Source: an uncultured Acidimicrobiales bacterium (GTDB lineage: Bacteria > Actinomycetota > Acidimicrobiia > Acidimicrobiales > SHLQ01). Taken from it: a stretch of 37,244 bases of DNA. The notes beneath the pieces were generated by a model. It saw only the letters and a program-made list of their open reading frames with translations. It was not told where the DNA came from and searched no databases. The stretch lies in the NCBI GenBank assembly GCA_938015295.1, contig CALLQB010000091.1, positions 1-37,244 of the forward strand, written 5' to 3'. The position numbers and the translations under genes were made by a program. Below are positions 8,546 through 16,642 of this stretch, one piece after another (position 1 is the stretch's first letter; every line of letters begins with the position of its first letter).

Positions 8546-11065
8546 ATGGCGATCTCGTACCTCAAGCAACGAGCCGTCGACCCCAGCGGGGCAGGCGACG
8601 ATGTGGCCGCCAAGGTCGCCCACCTGCTCGACGGGTTGCGATCCGGGGGCGAAGATCGGGCCCGGTCGCTCGCTCGTGAGTTCGACGGTTGGGACGGGCC
8701 CATCGTCGTTGCCCCCGACACCGTGGCTACCGCCCGCAAAAGCCTTGCCCCAACGTTGCTCGACGACATCGCCGAAGCGCATCGAAACATCCGCACCTTC
8801 GCCCGAGCCCAACGCGAATCCTTGCAGCCCTTCGAGATCGAAGTCAGCCCTGGACTGAAGGCCGGGCATCGGCTCGTGCCAGTGAACGTCTCGGGTTGTT
8901 ATGTGCCAGCCGGCCGGTTCGCTCATATCGCTTCGGCACTCATGAGCATCACTACGTCGAGCGTCGCCGGTGTCGACACCGTGGTTGTCGCCTCACCCGC
9001 ACGCGCCGACCGGGGCGGCGTGCACCCGGCCATCCTTGCGGCCGCCGACATCGCTGGAGCCGACATCATCCTGGGCCTCGGTGGAGTACAAGGCGTCGCT
9101 GCACTTGCGTTTGGACTCTTCACCGGCAAACCCGCCGACATCATCGTCGGCCCAGGCAACTCCTTCGTGGCCGAAGCCAAGCGCCAACTGTTCGGCGACG
9201 TGGGCATCGACGTCATCGCCGGACCCACCGAATCGATGATCGTTGCCGACGAAACCGCCAACCCGCACCGGGTAGCCACCGACCTGGTGGGCCAAGCCGA
9301 ACACGGCCCCGACTCGCCGGTCTGGCTGGTGACCACGTCAACCGAGTTGGCCAATGAGGTTGCTCGACTCGTGCCGCAACTCGCTGCGGAACTGCCCGAA
9401 GCGGCCCGCGCCTCGGCCACTACAGCCTGGGAGACCCACGGCGAGATCATTCTCACCGACACCAACGAAGAAGCTGCATCGGTATGCGACGACTATGCCG
9501 CCGAACATCTGCAGGTCATGGCCGCCGACCTTCCGTGGTGGCACCAGCGGCTTACCAACTACGGCTCGCTCTTCCTTGGCGAAGACGCCACGGTGACCTT
9601 TGGCGACAAGAGCGCCGGGCCTAACCACATCCTCCCCACCAAACGAGCAGCCCGGTACACGGGCGGTCTCAACGTGCTCAAATTTCTCAAACAGCTCACC
9701 TATCAGCAGCTGACGCCCGAGGCTGCACAACGCCAAGGCGAACTAGCGGCACGCATCTCTCGCTACGAGGGGATGGAGGGCCACGCCCGATCCGCCGACC
9801 TGCGCGCTACCGACCAACGTGTGGCCCGACAACAGACGGACGATGCTGCAGCGCAGCCGGTCGTCGACCTCGACTTCACCGGCCAGGAACCTCTTCCCGA
9901 CACAGCGGTTCGGCGGGTCAACGACCTACTCGAGTCGGGCAAGCTGTTCCGCTACGGCGAGGGTGGTGTCGACGAGATGGATGCCGCCCTCCTCGAACAG
10001 GAATTCGCCGATCTGCTGGGCCGGCGGTTCTGTGTGGCGTTGAACAGTTGCGGCGCATCCCTGGCAGCAGCGCTCATCGCAGCCGGTGTCACACGCGACG
10101 ACAAGGTGCTGATGAACGCCTTCACCTTGGCGCCGGTGCCAGGAGCTATTGCCCATGCCGGCGCCGAACCGGTATTTGTCGACATCACCAGCGACTACCT
10201 CATCGACTTCGCCGATCTGCAGCGGCAGGCCGAGGCCAGTGGCGCCCGGTTCCTCCTGCTGTCGTACATGCGCGGACACATCCCCAACGTCGACGAACTC
10301 ATGGCGATCTGCGACGGGCTGGGCATCACCGTCATCGAGGACTGCGCCCACACCATGGGAGCTAGCTGGAACGGCCGAGCGACAGGAACGTTCGGCATCG
10401 CCGGATGTTTCAGCACGCAGACGTTTAAACACGTCAACTCGGGCGAAGGCGGGCTGCTGGTCACCGACGACGAAGATCTCGCAGCGCGAGCCGTGCTCAT
10501 GTCGGGGTCGTACATGCTCTACGCCCAACACGGTGCCCGTCCAACCGACGAGGTGTTCGAACGGCACCGCCTCACCACACCAAACTTCTCGATGAGGATG
10601 AGCGGATTGGCCGCGGCGTTGGTTCGGCCACAGCTTGGGTTGCTCGAGCAGCGAGCCGAGACATGGAACGCTCGGTACCACCAGCTCGCCGAGGGGCTGC
10701 GGGCCGTTGAGGGGATCTCGGTACCCGAACGCGATCAGCGAGAGGAGTTCGTGGCCTCATCAATCCAGTTCTCTGTCGACGACGCCGCTGCTGCCGACAT
10801 AGCCGGGTTCGTCCAACGGGCTTTGGCATCGGGAGTGGTGCTCAAGTGGTTTGGCGCCGACGAGCCACACGGATTCACCAGCCGATTCGACCACTGGCGC
10901 TACGCCCCCGAACAATCGGCACCCCACGCTGCCAACGTTCTTGGACAACTCATCGACATGCGGATCCCGCTCTCGATGTCATCCACCCAAGCCAACGACA
11001 TCGTCACCGTCATCGCAAACGCATTCACCGCAACGAAAAATAGTAATAGGGGTCAGGCACTTTAA
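8546..11065 (+). CDS. Histidinol-dehydrogenase-like / DegT-type aminotransferase fusion protein
   Basis: An 839-residue bifunctional protein. Residues 1-420 are a full histidinol dehydrogenase-type NAD-dependent alcohol dehydrogenase: GPGNSFVAEAKRQLFG, zinc-site motif GQAEHGPDS, catalytic AAEHLQV, DKSAGPNHILPT and EGMEGHARSADLR, so the zinc and catalytic residues are all present. After a linker (about 421-440) comes a fold-type I PLP enzyme of the DegT/DnrJ/EryC1/StrS group, with D599 in IEDCAHTMGA for the pyridine nitrogen and the Schiff-base lysine K628 in STQTFKHVNSGEGG. A plausible role is oxidation of an amino-alcohol or alcohol coupled to amino transfer. It is co-transcribed with the demethylating dehydrogenase, so the substrate may be N-methylated. 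It is not the biosynthetic hisD: no his genes are nearby. The last six codons lie in a repeat. Confidence 0.88.
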   Translation: MAISYLKQRAVDPSGAGDDVAAKVAHLLDGLRSGGEDRARSLAREFDGWDGPIVVAPDTVATARKSLAPTLLDDIAEAHRNIRTFARAQRESLQPFEIEVSPGLKAGHRLVPVNVSGCYVPAGRFAHIASALMSITTSSVAGVDTVVVASPARADRGGVHPAILAAADIAGADIILGLGGVQGVAALAFGLFTGKPADIIVGPGNSFVAEAKRQLFGDVGIDVIAGPTESMIVADETANPHRVATDLVGQAEHGPDSPVWLVTTSTELANEVARLVPQLAAELPEAARASATTAWETHGEIILTDTNEEAASVCDDYAAEHLQVMAADLPWWHQRLTNYGSLFLGEDATVTFGDKSAGPNHILPTKRAARYTGGLNVLKFLKQLTYQQLTPEAAQRQGELAARISRYEGMEGHARSADLRATDQRVARQQTDDAAAQPVVDLDFTGQEPLPDTAVRRVNDLLESGKLFRYGEGGVDEMDAALLEQEFADLLGRRFCVALNSCGASLAAALIAAGVTRDDKVLMNAFTLAPVPGAIAHAGAEPVFVDITSDYLIDFADLQRQAEASGARFLLLSYMRGHIPNVDELMAICDGLGITVIEDCAHTMGASWNGRATGTFGIAGCFSTQTFKHVNSGEGGLLVTDDEDLAARAVLMSGSYMLYAQHGARPTDEVFERHRLTTPNFSMRMSGLAAALVRPQLGLLEQRAETWNARYHQLAEGLRAVEGISVPERDQREEFVASSIQFSVDDAAAADIAGFVQRALASGVVLKWFGADEPHGFTSRFDHWRYAPEQSAPHAANVLGQLIDMRIPLSMSSTQANDIVTVIANAFTATKNSNRGQAL

Positions 11066-11093
11066 GTGCCTGACCCCAAAAGTGCCTGACCCC
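11049..11093. repeat. Palindromic repeat / terminator overlapping a stop codon
   Basis: GGGGTCAGGCACT (11049-11061), a 3-nt loop and the exact complement AGTGCCTGACCCC (11065-11077) form a 13-bp hairpin. It is followed by AAA and a third arm, GTGCCTGACCCC, ending at 11093. The stop codon of the upstream fusion gene lies in the loop region (11063-11065), so its last residues are encoded by the repeat. It separates two convergent genes and can act as a terminator. The sequence resembles short REP-like palindromes that recur in bacterial genomes. Confidence 0.75.
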
Positions 11094-11100
11094 ATAAGCC

Positions 11101-12564
11101 TTAGAGAACCGCTGATCCAACACGCTCGACGACGTCGAACAGTTCGCGGTTGCGTTCTTTCATCGAGGGAACGAGCCCCTGGGCTTCTTCAAGAAGCGAT
11201 TCTGCGTCAAAGGCGGTGATCTTGCCACCTTCGACAAGTATTCGCCCAGCGACAATCACGGTGTCGGCCCCGGCGCCTGTCTCGGATTGGACGAACTGAT
11301 AAATCGGATCATTCACCGGCACCCACCAAGGGCGTTTCAAGTCGTACAGGACCATGTCGGCCGCTTGGCCCACGCCGAGAACTCCGAACTTGCCCCTCTC
11401 GAACATAGCTGCGGCTCCGCCTGCCGTTGCCATGTGAAGGGCCTGGCGGGTGCTGATCCAGCGCGAGCGGTCAGGCTGGCCGACCCGGTGAATGGCGGTG
11501 ACAAGTTTCATCGCGCGGTGAATTGCCTGGTCCCCGCTGCTACACGAGCCGTCACTGCCGAGACCGACCTCAACACCACGGGCGAGCATGGTGGGGATCG
11601 GGGCGAGGCCGCTGGCAGTCAGCAAGTTGCTCTCGGGATTGTGCACCACGCTGGAGCCACGCTCGGCCATCAGGTCGATATCGGCGTCATCGATCCAAAT
11701 CGTGTGGGCGCAGCTCAGGTTGGGTGTGAGTAATCCGAGATCGTCGAGATGGCGGACGGTAGTTGTGCCGTACAGCTCCTGGGCGATGTGAGCCTGGACC
11801 TCTGTTTCAAGGAGATGGGTGTGAACTCCAACGTCATAGCGTTCGACGAAATCGGCACACATTTCCAGTAGTTCGTCGCTGCAGCGCATCGGGTTGGACG
11901 GCGCTGGACCGACGCCGATTCGGCCCGAATCACCGTGCCAACGCTCAATCGAATCGCTGCACAGTTCACGGAGCTCGGGAACAGATTTGGGGGCGTACGG
12001 GTCGAGGCGCTTCACATCGGCAGCGAGTTTGTCGGGCAGCGATCCGCCGGGTGGCAGGATGTCGGTGTATTCGCCGTCGAATATTCTCAGCGAAACCTGA
12101 GCTCGCATGCCGGAATCGCGGTACGCACTGACGACGGCCTCGACGTCGTCAGGGCCGAAGGATTGTTCAGGGAAATGGTCCAGCGTCGCGGTGGTGCCGG
12201 TCAGCAGCATTTCGATGCAGTTGAGCATCGTGCTGACGTACACCTCGCGCGGCGTGCGATTCGCTGTGTAGGCCTGAAAGAGCCACATGCACGCTCGATG
12301 GTTCAGCAGGTCGTATGCGCCGTGGACAACGCTCAGAGGTGAGTGGGTATGTGCGTTCACCAATCCCGGCATGACTAGCCGATCGCTACCGTCGATCACG
12401 CGGTCGCATTCAGCAATAGTCTCTGGCGCCAGGTCGCCAACGGCTGCGATGCGACCGTTGTCAATCAGGATGTCACCTGCCGACAGGATGCGATCGTCTG
12501 CATCTAGCGTCACGATCATCGCGCCGCGTATCAAAATGCTCTCTGGGTTCGCGTTGTAGTTCAT
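11101..12564 (-). CDS. ATZ/TRZ-family amidohydrolase (deaminase-like)
   Basis: A 487-residue metal-dependent hydrolase of the amidohydrolase superfamily, in the branch with cytosine, guanine and S-adenosylhomocysteine deaminases and the triazine hydrolases AtzB/TrzN. The mononuclear metal site is complete: H72 and H74 (NAHTHS), H250 (THLLE), H287 (CAHTIW) and D338 (LGSDGS), with E253 as the likely general acid/base. It is probably cytoplasmic and removes an exocyclic amino group from a nitrogen heterocycle. It is divergent from the ABC importer across a spacer with two GntR-type sites, so both are likely controlled together. The start at 12564 is chosen over an extension to 12726 that would cover that regulatory spacer. 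Confidence 0.87.
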   Translation of the reverse strand: MNYNANPESILIRGAMIVTLDADDRILSAGDILIDNGRIAAVGDLAPETIAECDRVIDGSDRLVMPGLVNAHTHSPLSVVHGAYDLLNHRACMWLFQAYTANRTPREVYVSTMLNCIEMLLTGTTATLDHFPEQSFGPDDVEAVVSAYRDSGMRAQVSLRIFDGEYTDILPPGGSLPDKLAADVKRLDPYAPKSVPELRELCSDSIERWHGDSGRIGVGPAPSNPMRCSDELLEMCADFVERYDVGVHTHLLETEVQAHIAQELYGTTTVRHLDDLGLLTPNLSCAHTIWIDDADIDLMAERGSSVVHNPESNLLTASGLAPIPTMLARGVEVGLGSDGSCSSGDQAIHRAMKLVTAIHRVGQPDRSRWISTRQALHMATAGGAAAMFERGKFGVLGVGQAADMVLYDLKRPWWVPVNDPIYQFVQSETGAGADTVIVAGRILVEGGKITAFDAESLLEEAQGLVPSMKERNRELFDVVERVGSAVL

Positions 12565-12637
12565 GTCTGCTCGCCTTCTGGTGGGTGATCTTGCATCTTC
12601 GATGTGGACGTGTTGCCTCGCAGCAACGAGATGGGCG

Positions 12638-12647
12638 CTGTATACAA
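12638..12647. promoter_or_regulatory. Putative GntR/FCD operator, site A
   Basis: CTGTATACAA, one base from the palindrome TTGTATACAA, 74 bp upstream of the amidohydrolase start (minus strand). FadR/FCD-type GntR regulators often bind such TTGT-N2-ACAA palindromes. It is one of four in the cluster. Confidence 0.5.
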
Positions 12648-12867
12648 CGCTGCTATCCGACGGAATGTCGAGCACATGCGTCTGTTCTGTTGCCTCACCC
12701 TCGAACGGGCTCCGTCCGGGCAGCACAGGTCACGGTTGTATCAAGAGAACAGCACGAATTGAACATACGTGACGAAGTCTGGCGTCCCGCTCGCAGCGTG
12801 CTGGCAGTGGCCACCGCTAGTTCTCGTTTTGGCAACGGGACGGAAACAAAGGCCCACTAAACCTTCA

Positions 12868-12877
12868 TTGTATACCA
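12868..12877. promoter_or_regulatory. Putative GntR/FCD operator, site B
   Basis: TTGTATACCA, one base from TTGTATACAA, 48 bp upstream of the substrate-binding protein start. At this distance it would overlap the core promoter, as expected for a repressor site. Confidence 0.52.
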
Positions 12878-12896
12878 AGTCGCAACTCCGCGACTT
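12877..12896 (+). other. Hairpin in leader of the ABC importer operon
   Basis: AAGTCGC-N6-GCGACTT is a perfect 7-bp stem with a 6-nt loop, placed directly after operator B and ending 28 nt before the start codon. It could be a leader-RNA stem that affects mRNA stability or translation, or a second protein-binding palindrome. Confidence 0.35.
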
Positions 12897-12924
12897 TCGC
12901 TAAACCACTAGTAGAGGTGTTCTG

Positions 12925-14091
12925 ATGTCAACCAAACTTCCGAGCGGAGGCTCGCCACGTCGATCGTTACGTGGACTGCTGATGCTGTTGTTCGCTTTCG
13001 CTTTCTTGCTTGGAGCGTGCGGCAGCGACGCGGACGAAAGCGCCGCGACCAGCACGGATACAGACTCGGCAACCGAGACCGAGGAAACACCTGAGGAGCC
13101 AGAAGAAGCAGAGCCAGAAGAAGCAGAGCCAGAAGAAGCAGAGCCGGAAGAAGTAGAAGAAGCGGCGCCGGCGGAGACGCAGTCGGTTGCGATGCAGCTC
13201 GCGTGGCTCAAGAACATGCAGTTCCCTGGCCCGTACATGGCTACCGAGCAGGGCTACTACGACCAGTTCGGCCTCGACGTCGAGCTGCTTGGTGGCGGAC
13301 CTTCGGTCGACTCAATCACCGTTGTTGCCAGCGGCAACGCTCTCATCGGCATGGCCGACTCGAACGAACTTGCTGTCGCACGCGGTCAAGGTATTCCCGT
13401 GGTTTCGCTTGGTGCCGCTTTCCAGAAGAGCCCGTTCGGCATGATCACCATGGCCGACGCTCCGATTGACACCCTCGAGGGTATGTACGGCAAGACCGTC
13501 GCCGTTTCCGACAGCTCACGACCAACCGTTGAGGCGCTGATGGAACGCGAAGGGCTCGACCCGTCACAGGTCAACTTTGTGCCCAAGAACCCCGACCCAT
13601 CAGTGTTGGTCGACGGTGCGGTCGACGCCTACTGGGGCTTCGTTAGCAGCGAAGGCGCTGTGCTCCGAGCACGTGGAGTCGATGTCGTCTGGACCCTGCT
13701 TACTGATCTTGGCGAGCCGACCTACGCCAACGTCTATTTCGTGATGGAGGAAACGCTCGAAGAGAATCGTGACCTCGTCGTTGCGGTCATGGCCGCCGAC
13801 CTCGCAGGTTGGACCTACTCGGTGGACAACATCGAGGACACCGTGCGCATCACCGAGTCTGACTACCAGACCGAAGATGGCGAATACGACATCATGATTC
13901 AACAGCACACCGCCCAGGTCGAGCTGATCGATCCCAGTGGTTCCGGCGAGTTGTTGACCATCGACCCAGCAATCTTCGTGGCCAACATCGAATCGGCCAT
14001 CTCCGGTGGTCTTCTCGACGAGGCCTACGACGTCAACGAGGTCCTCGACCTCACGGTGCTCGAAGACGCCCGAGCCCTTCTGGGCGGATAG
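12925..14091 (+). CDS. ABC transporter substrate-binding lipoprotein (NMT1/THI5, SsuA-like)
   Basis: A 388-residue extracytoplasmic solute receptor. A lipoprotein signal ends at LLGAC (lipid-modified C32). It is followed by a highly acidic Thr/Glu/Pro linker with four EPEEA repeats, which would hold the receptor off the membrane. The binding domain starts near residue 85 (VAMQLAWLKNMQFPGPY) and has the NMT1/THI5 pattern: YYDQFGLDVELLGGGP, then ALIGMADSNELAVARGQGIPVVS. Relatives bind hydroxymethylpyrimidine, riboflavin, sulfonates, nitrate or other heterocycles. Next to ring-degrading enzymes, a pyrimidine-like or other N-heterocyclic ligand is likely. The ribosome binding site GAGGTG lies before the ATG. 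It is the first gene of a long plus-strand operon. Confidence 0.88.
   Translation: MSTKLPSGGSPRRSLRGLLMLLFAFAFLLGACGSDADESAATSTDTDSATETEETPEEPEEAEPEEAEPEEAEPEEVEEAAPAETQSVAMQLAWLKNMQFPGPYMATEQGYYDQFGLDVELLGGGPSVDSITVVASGNALIGMADSNELAVARGQGIPVVSLGAAFQKSPFGMITMADAPIDTLEGMYGKTVAVSDSSRPTVEALMEREGLDPSQVNFVPKNPDPSVLVDGAVDAYWGFVSSEGAVLRARGVDVVWTLLTDLGEPTYANVYFVMEETLEENRDLVVAVMAADLAGWTYSVDNIEDTVRITESDYQTEDGEYDIMIQQHTAQVELIDPSGSGELLTIDPAIFVANIESAISGGLLDEAYDVNEVLDLTVLEDARALLGG
13096..13155 (+). repeat. 15-bp tandem repeat in lipoprotein linker
   Basis: Four in-frame copies of a 15-bp unit (GAGCCAGAAGAAGCA; the last copy differs at two bases) encode EPEEA four times. The copies are nearly identical at the DNA level, so the linker can grow or shrink by slippage. 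Confidence 0.85.
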
Positions 14092-14096
14092 TGCTC

Positions 14097-14924
14097 ATGA
14101 GCCCCGATACCTCAGTAGTTGACGACCCGACGGAAACGGCAGTCGAAATGGAACAGGACAGCTATCTACGGCTGCGAGGCGTGTCCAAGGAGTTCCCGGT
14201 CGCGGCTGGCACCGTGACCGCCCTTGACGGGATCGACTTGTCGCTACCGAAGGGCGGTTTCGGGGCTCTTATCGGGCCAAGCGGTTGTGGCAAATCTACG
14301 ATGCTGCGATTGCTGGCAGACCTCTTGCCTCCGACATCGGGGACGATCGAGATCAACGGTCGTCCCCCGTCGGAGGCACGAAAAGAACGGCAGATCGGGT
14401 TCGTGTTTCAGGACCCAACGCTGCTTCCCTGGCGGTCGGTGCTCGACAATGTCCGGCTGCCCGAGCAGGTCTCGGGTCGCACGGCTGGGTTCTCCGGGTT
14501 GACGCCCATGGAGCTGATCGAGCTAGTTGGATTGGCTGGGTTCGAAGATGCTCGGCCCAGCCAACTTTCCGGTGGCATGCGCCAACGGGTTGCCATCGCA
14601 CGCGCGTTGGTGCTGCAGCCTGAGGTGCTGCTTCTCGACGAGCCGTTCGGTGCGCTGGACGAGATCACACGTCAGCGAATGAACATCGAGCTGTTGTCGA
14701 TCTGGAGCCAGACCGGCGTTACGGCACTGCTGGTAACTCACTCGATCGGCGAGGCAGCGCTCATGGCCGACACCGTCTTCGTGCTGTCGGCCCGACCAGG
14801 CCGTATTGCCGAGGTCGTGGACGTCGACCTGCCGCGACCCCGCACCCTCGAGATGATGAACACCGAGGCATTCAATGCCGCGGAAAACGCGCTCCGGCGT
14901 GCGCTGTTCGGAGGTGGCGAATGA
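14097..14924 (+). CDS. ABC transporter ATP-binding protein (SsuB/TauB-like)
   Basis: A 275-residue ATPase that drives the importer. Walker A is GPSGCGKST (60-68), followed by the Q-loop (VFQDPTLLPW), signature LSGGMRQR (157-164), Walker B VLLLDEPF (177-184) and the switch histidine in THSIGEA (H215). The motif LLPWRSVLDNV is typical of the nitrate/sulfonate/taurine/NMT1 importer ATPases. An N-terminal acidic extension of about 20 residues precedes the domain. The ATG at 14097 is chosen; a GTG at 14091 would overlap the upstream stop by one base. It ends with an ATGA overlap with the permease gene, so translation is coupled. Confidence 0.93.
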   Translation: MSPDTSVVDDPTETAVEMEQDSYLRLRGVSKEFPVAAGTVTALDGIDLSLPKGGFGALIGPSGCGKSTMLRLLADLLPPTSGTIEINGRPPSEARKERQIGFVFQDPTLLPWRSVLDNVRLPEQVSGRTAGFSGLTPMELIELVGLAGFEDARPSQLSGGMRQRVAIARALVLQPEVLLLDEPFGALDEITRQRMNIELLSIWSQTGVTALLVTHSIGEAALMADTVFVLSARPGRIAEVVDVDLPRPRTLEMMNTEAFNAAENALRRALFGGGE

Positions 14925-16594
14925 CCACAACGTGGTCGCCGCCGGCTGTCGAAACGGAACCGGTTGCGGGTTCGACTGAACCCAACACGTCCGTCGCCAC
15001 AACACAGTTGTCGAAGCGAGACCTTCTCCTTCGATGGCTGCGGGGCCGAGTCGCGCCAGTGGGCACGGCAATCGTTGCGCTCGTGTTATGGCAGTTGCTC
15101 GTCTCGACCGGCATCCCCCCAAGTTCAATCGCTTCACCCACCCAGGCGTGGGGCGCATTCGCCGAGGACCCAGGAAAGCTCTGGTTCCACATAACACCGA
15201 CACTCTCGGCAGCGTTGAAAGGCTTCGGCATCGCCACTTCCCTTGCGATCTTGGTGTCGTTGGTGACCGTGGTCTTCCCCCGGTTAAAGAGTCCGGTGTA
15301 CAACGCGTCGGTCGTCACCTACAGCGTTCCCTTGATCGCTCTCGCCCCGGTGTTGCTGGTCTGGATCGGCAATGGCGCGGGACTTCGCATCACGATTGCG
15401 GCGATCGCTGGCTTCTTTCCTGTGGTGGTTGGCTGCATGCAAGGATTCAGTGCGCCCGGGCCCGCTCGGCTGGAGTTGATGGATCAGCTCTCGGCGTCAC
15501 GTGCTCAGCGGTTTCGACTGCTGACCATCCCTGAGTCGCTGCCGTTCATCTTCGCCGGGCTCAAGGTGGCAGCGGCATCGTCCGTGCTCGGCGCGATCAT
15601 CTCGGAGTGGAGCGGCGCAGATCGCGGGCTCGGTCTCGCAATGATCAATGCGCTTTCGGGCTACAAGCCGAGCGCCTTGTGGATGATCATCATTGCCTCG
15701 ACTGCTCTCACAATCAGCATCTATAGCATCGTTGCTCTCGTCGAGCGCCTGGTCATCCGCTGGGACTACGACCAGAGCGACATGGCGGCCGACACGGTCA
15801 CCTCATCGAGAGATTTGGTCGAGCGGGGTCCAGTGCTATCGGTCATTCGGGCCGCTGCACCCTGGGTAGTCGGCGCCGTGACAGCCGTAGTGCTATGGAT
15901 CCTGCTGCTGGAATTGACCGACACGCCTGCATACCTCGCCGCCCCGCCGCCAGACGCGTTTGCGGCGCTGCTCGAAGACTGGTCGAAGATCCTCGACAAC
16001 TTGTTGTACACCCTCGTCGAAGCTGGCGCTGGCCTCCTCGTGAGCACGACGCTGGCCCTGACCTTCGCCACCCTCTTCACCGTGGTGCCCACGGCCGAAC
16101 GTTCGCTGATGCCGCTCGCCCTCACCGTTCGCTCGATCCCCATCGTTGCCATTGCGCCGCTGCTCGTCTTGGTCGCAGGACGCGGTTTGCGGACCGCGAT
16201 CGTCTGCGTGACCATCGTGACGTTCTTCCCAATTCTGGTGCTGGCGGTCAAGGGTTTCCGTTCATTGCCCAACGAGGTTGTAGAACTCTTCCAAGTCCAC
16301 GGCGCGGGCGAGCCCGACCTCTTCCGGTACGCACGCATTCCGTACGCCGTGCCGTTCATCTTTACGGGGCTTCGCGTCGCCGGATCCAAGGGTGTGCTCG
16401 GGGCGATGCTCGCCGAATGGTTGACCGGCAACCAAGGCCTCGGCGCACTGCTCGTGTGGGCGGCCGGTCGCCGCGAGATCGGGCTTTTGTGGGCAACCCT
16501 CGTGGTTGCGACCGTGTCGGCGATCGTGATCTTTCAGATCACCGGCGCCACCGAACGCCGGATCACCCGTCGCATGATGGGCACGACGGCCTGA
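14921..16594 (+). CDS. ABC transporter permease, two permease domains fused
   Basis: A 557-residue integral membrane protein with two copies of the SsuC/TauC-type permease domain in one chain. Half one spans about 45-280 and half two about 310-550. Each half has its own cytoplasmic EAA-like coupling loop: LSASRAQRFRLLTIPESLPF (190-209) with ISEW at the end, and VHGAGEPDLFRYARIPYAVP (459-478) with LAEW at the end. Most relatives are about 250 residues and form homodimers, so this protein is a built-in pseudo-dimer. It starts in an ATGA overlap with the ATPase gene and completes the importer. Confidence 0.9.
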   Translation: MTTTWSPPAVETEPVAGSTEPNTSVATTQLSKRDLLLRWLRGRVAPVGTAIVALVLWQLLVSTGIPPSSIASPTQAWGAFAEDPGKLWFHITPTLSAALKGFGIATSLAILVSLVTVVFPRLKSPVYNASVVTYSVPLIALAPVLLVWIGNGAGLRITIAAIAGFFPVVVGCMQGFSAPGPARLELMDQLSASRAQRFRLLTIPESLPFIFAGLKVAAASSVLGAIISEWSGADRGLGLAMINALSGYKPSALWMIIIASTALTISIYSIVALVERLVIRWDYDQSDMAADTVTSSRDLVERGPVLSVIRAAAPWVVGAVTAVVLWILLLELTDTPAYLAAPPPDAFAALLEDWSKILDNLLYTLVEAGAGLLVSTTLALTFATLFTVVPTAERSLMPLALTVRSIPIVAIAPLLVLVAGRGLRTAIVCVTIVTFFPILVLAVKGFRSLPNEVVELFQVHGAGEPDLFRYARIPYAVPFIFTGLRVAGSKGVLGAMLAEWLTGNQGLGALLVWAAGRREIGLLWATLVVATVSAIVIFQITGATERRITRRMMGTTA

Positions 16595-16642
16595 TGCGGA
16601 ACTCGCCAAACTCAAACGGCTCTTCAGGCAACGAGGTATGAC

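Larger units (their letters stand above)
12565..12924. other. 360-bp divergent regulatory region
   Basis: There is no gene in this spacer. It holds the promoters of the minus-strand amidohydrolase and the plus-strand ABC importer operon, two TTGTATACAA-like sites (12638 and 12868), each nearer to one of the two start codons, and a short hairpin just before the importer start. The AT content rises towards 12860-12880. No small reading frame here looks coding. Confidence 0.7.

Noticed and set aside
8546..9800. Biosynthetic histidinol dehydrogenase (hisD)
   Set aside because: No other histidine genes are nearby, the gene is fused to an aminotransferase and lies in a catabolic operon, so a substrate other than histidinol is more likely.
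13096..13155. CRISPR or regulatory repeat array
   Set aside because: The 15-bp units are in frame inside the lipoprotein gene and simply encode an acidic linker; no spacers are present.
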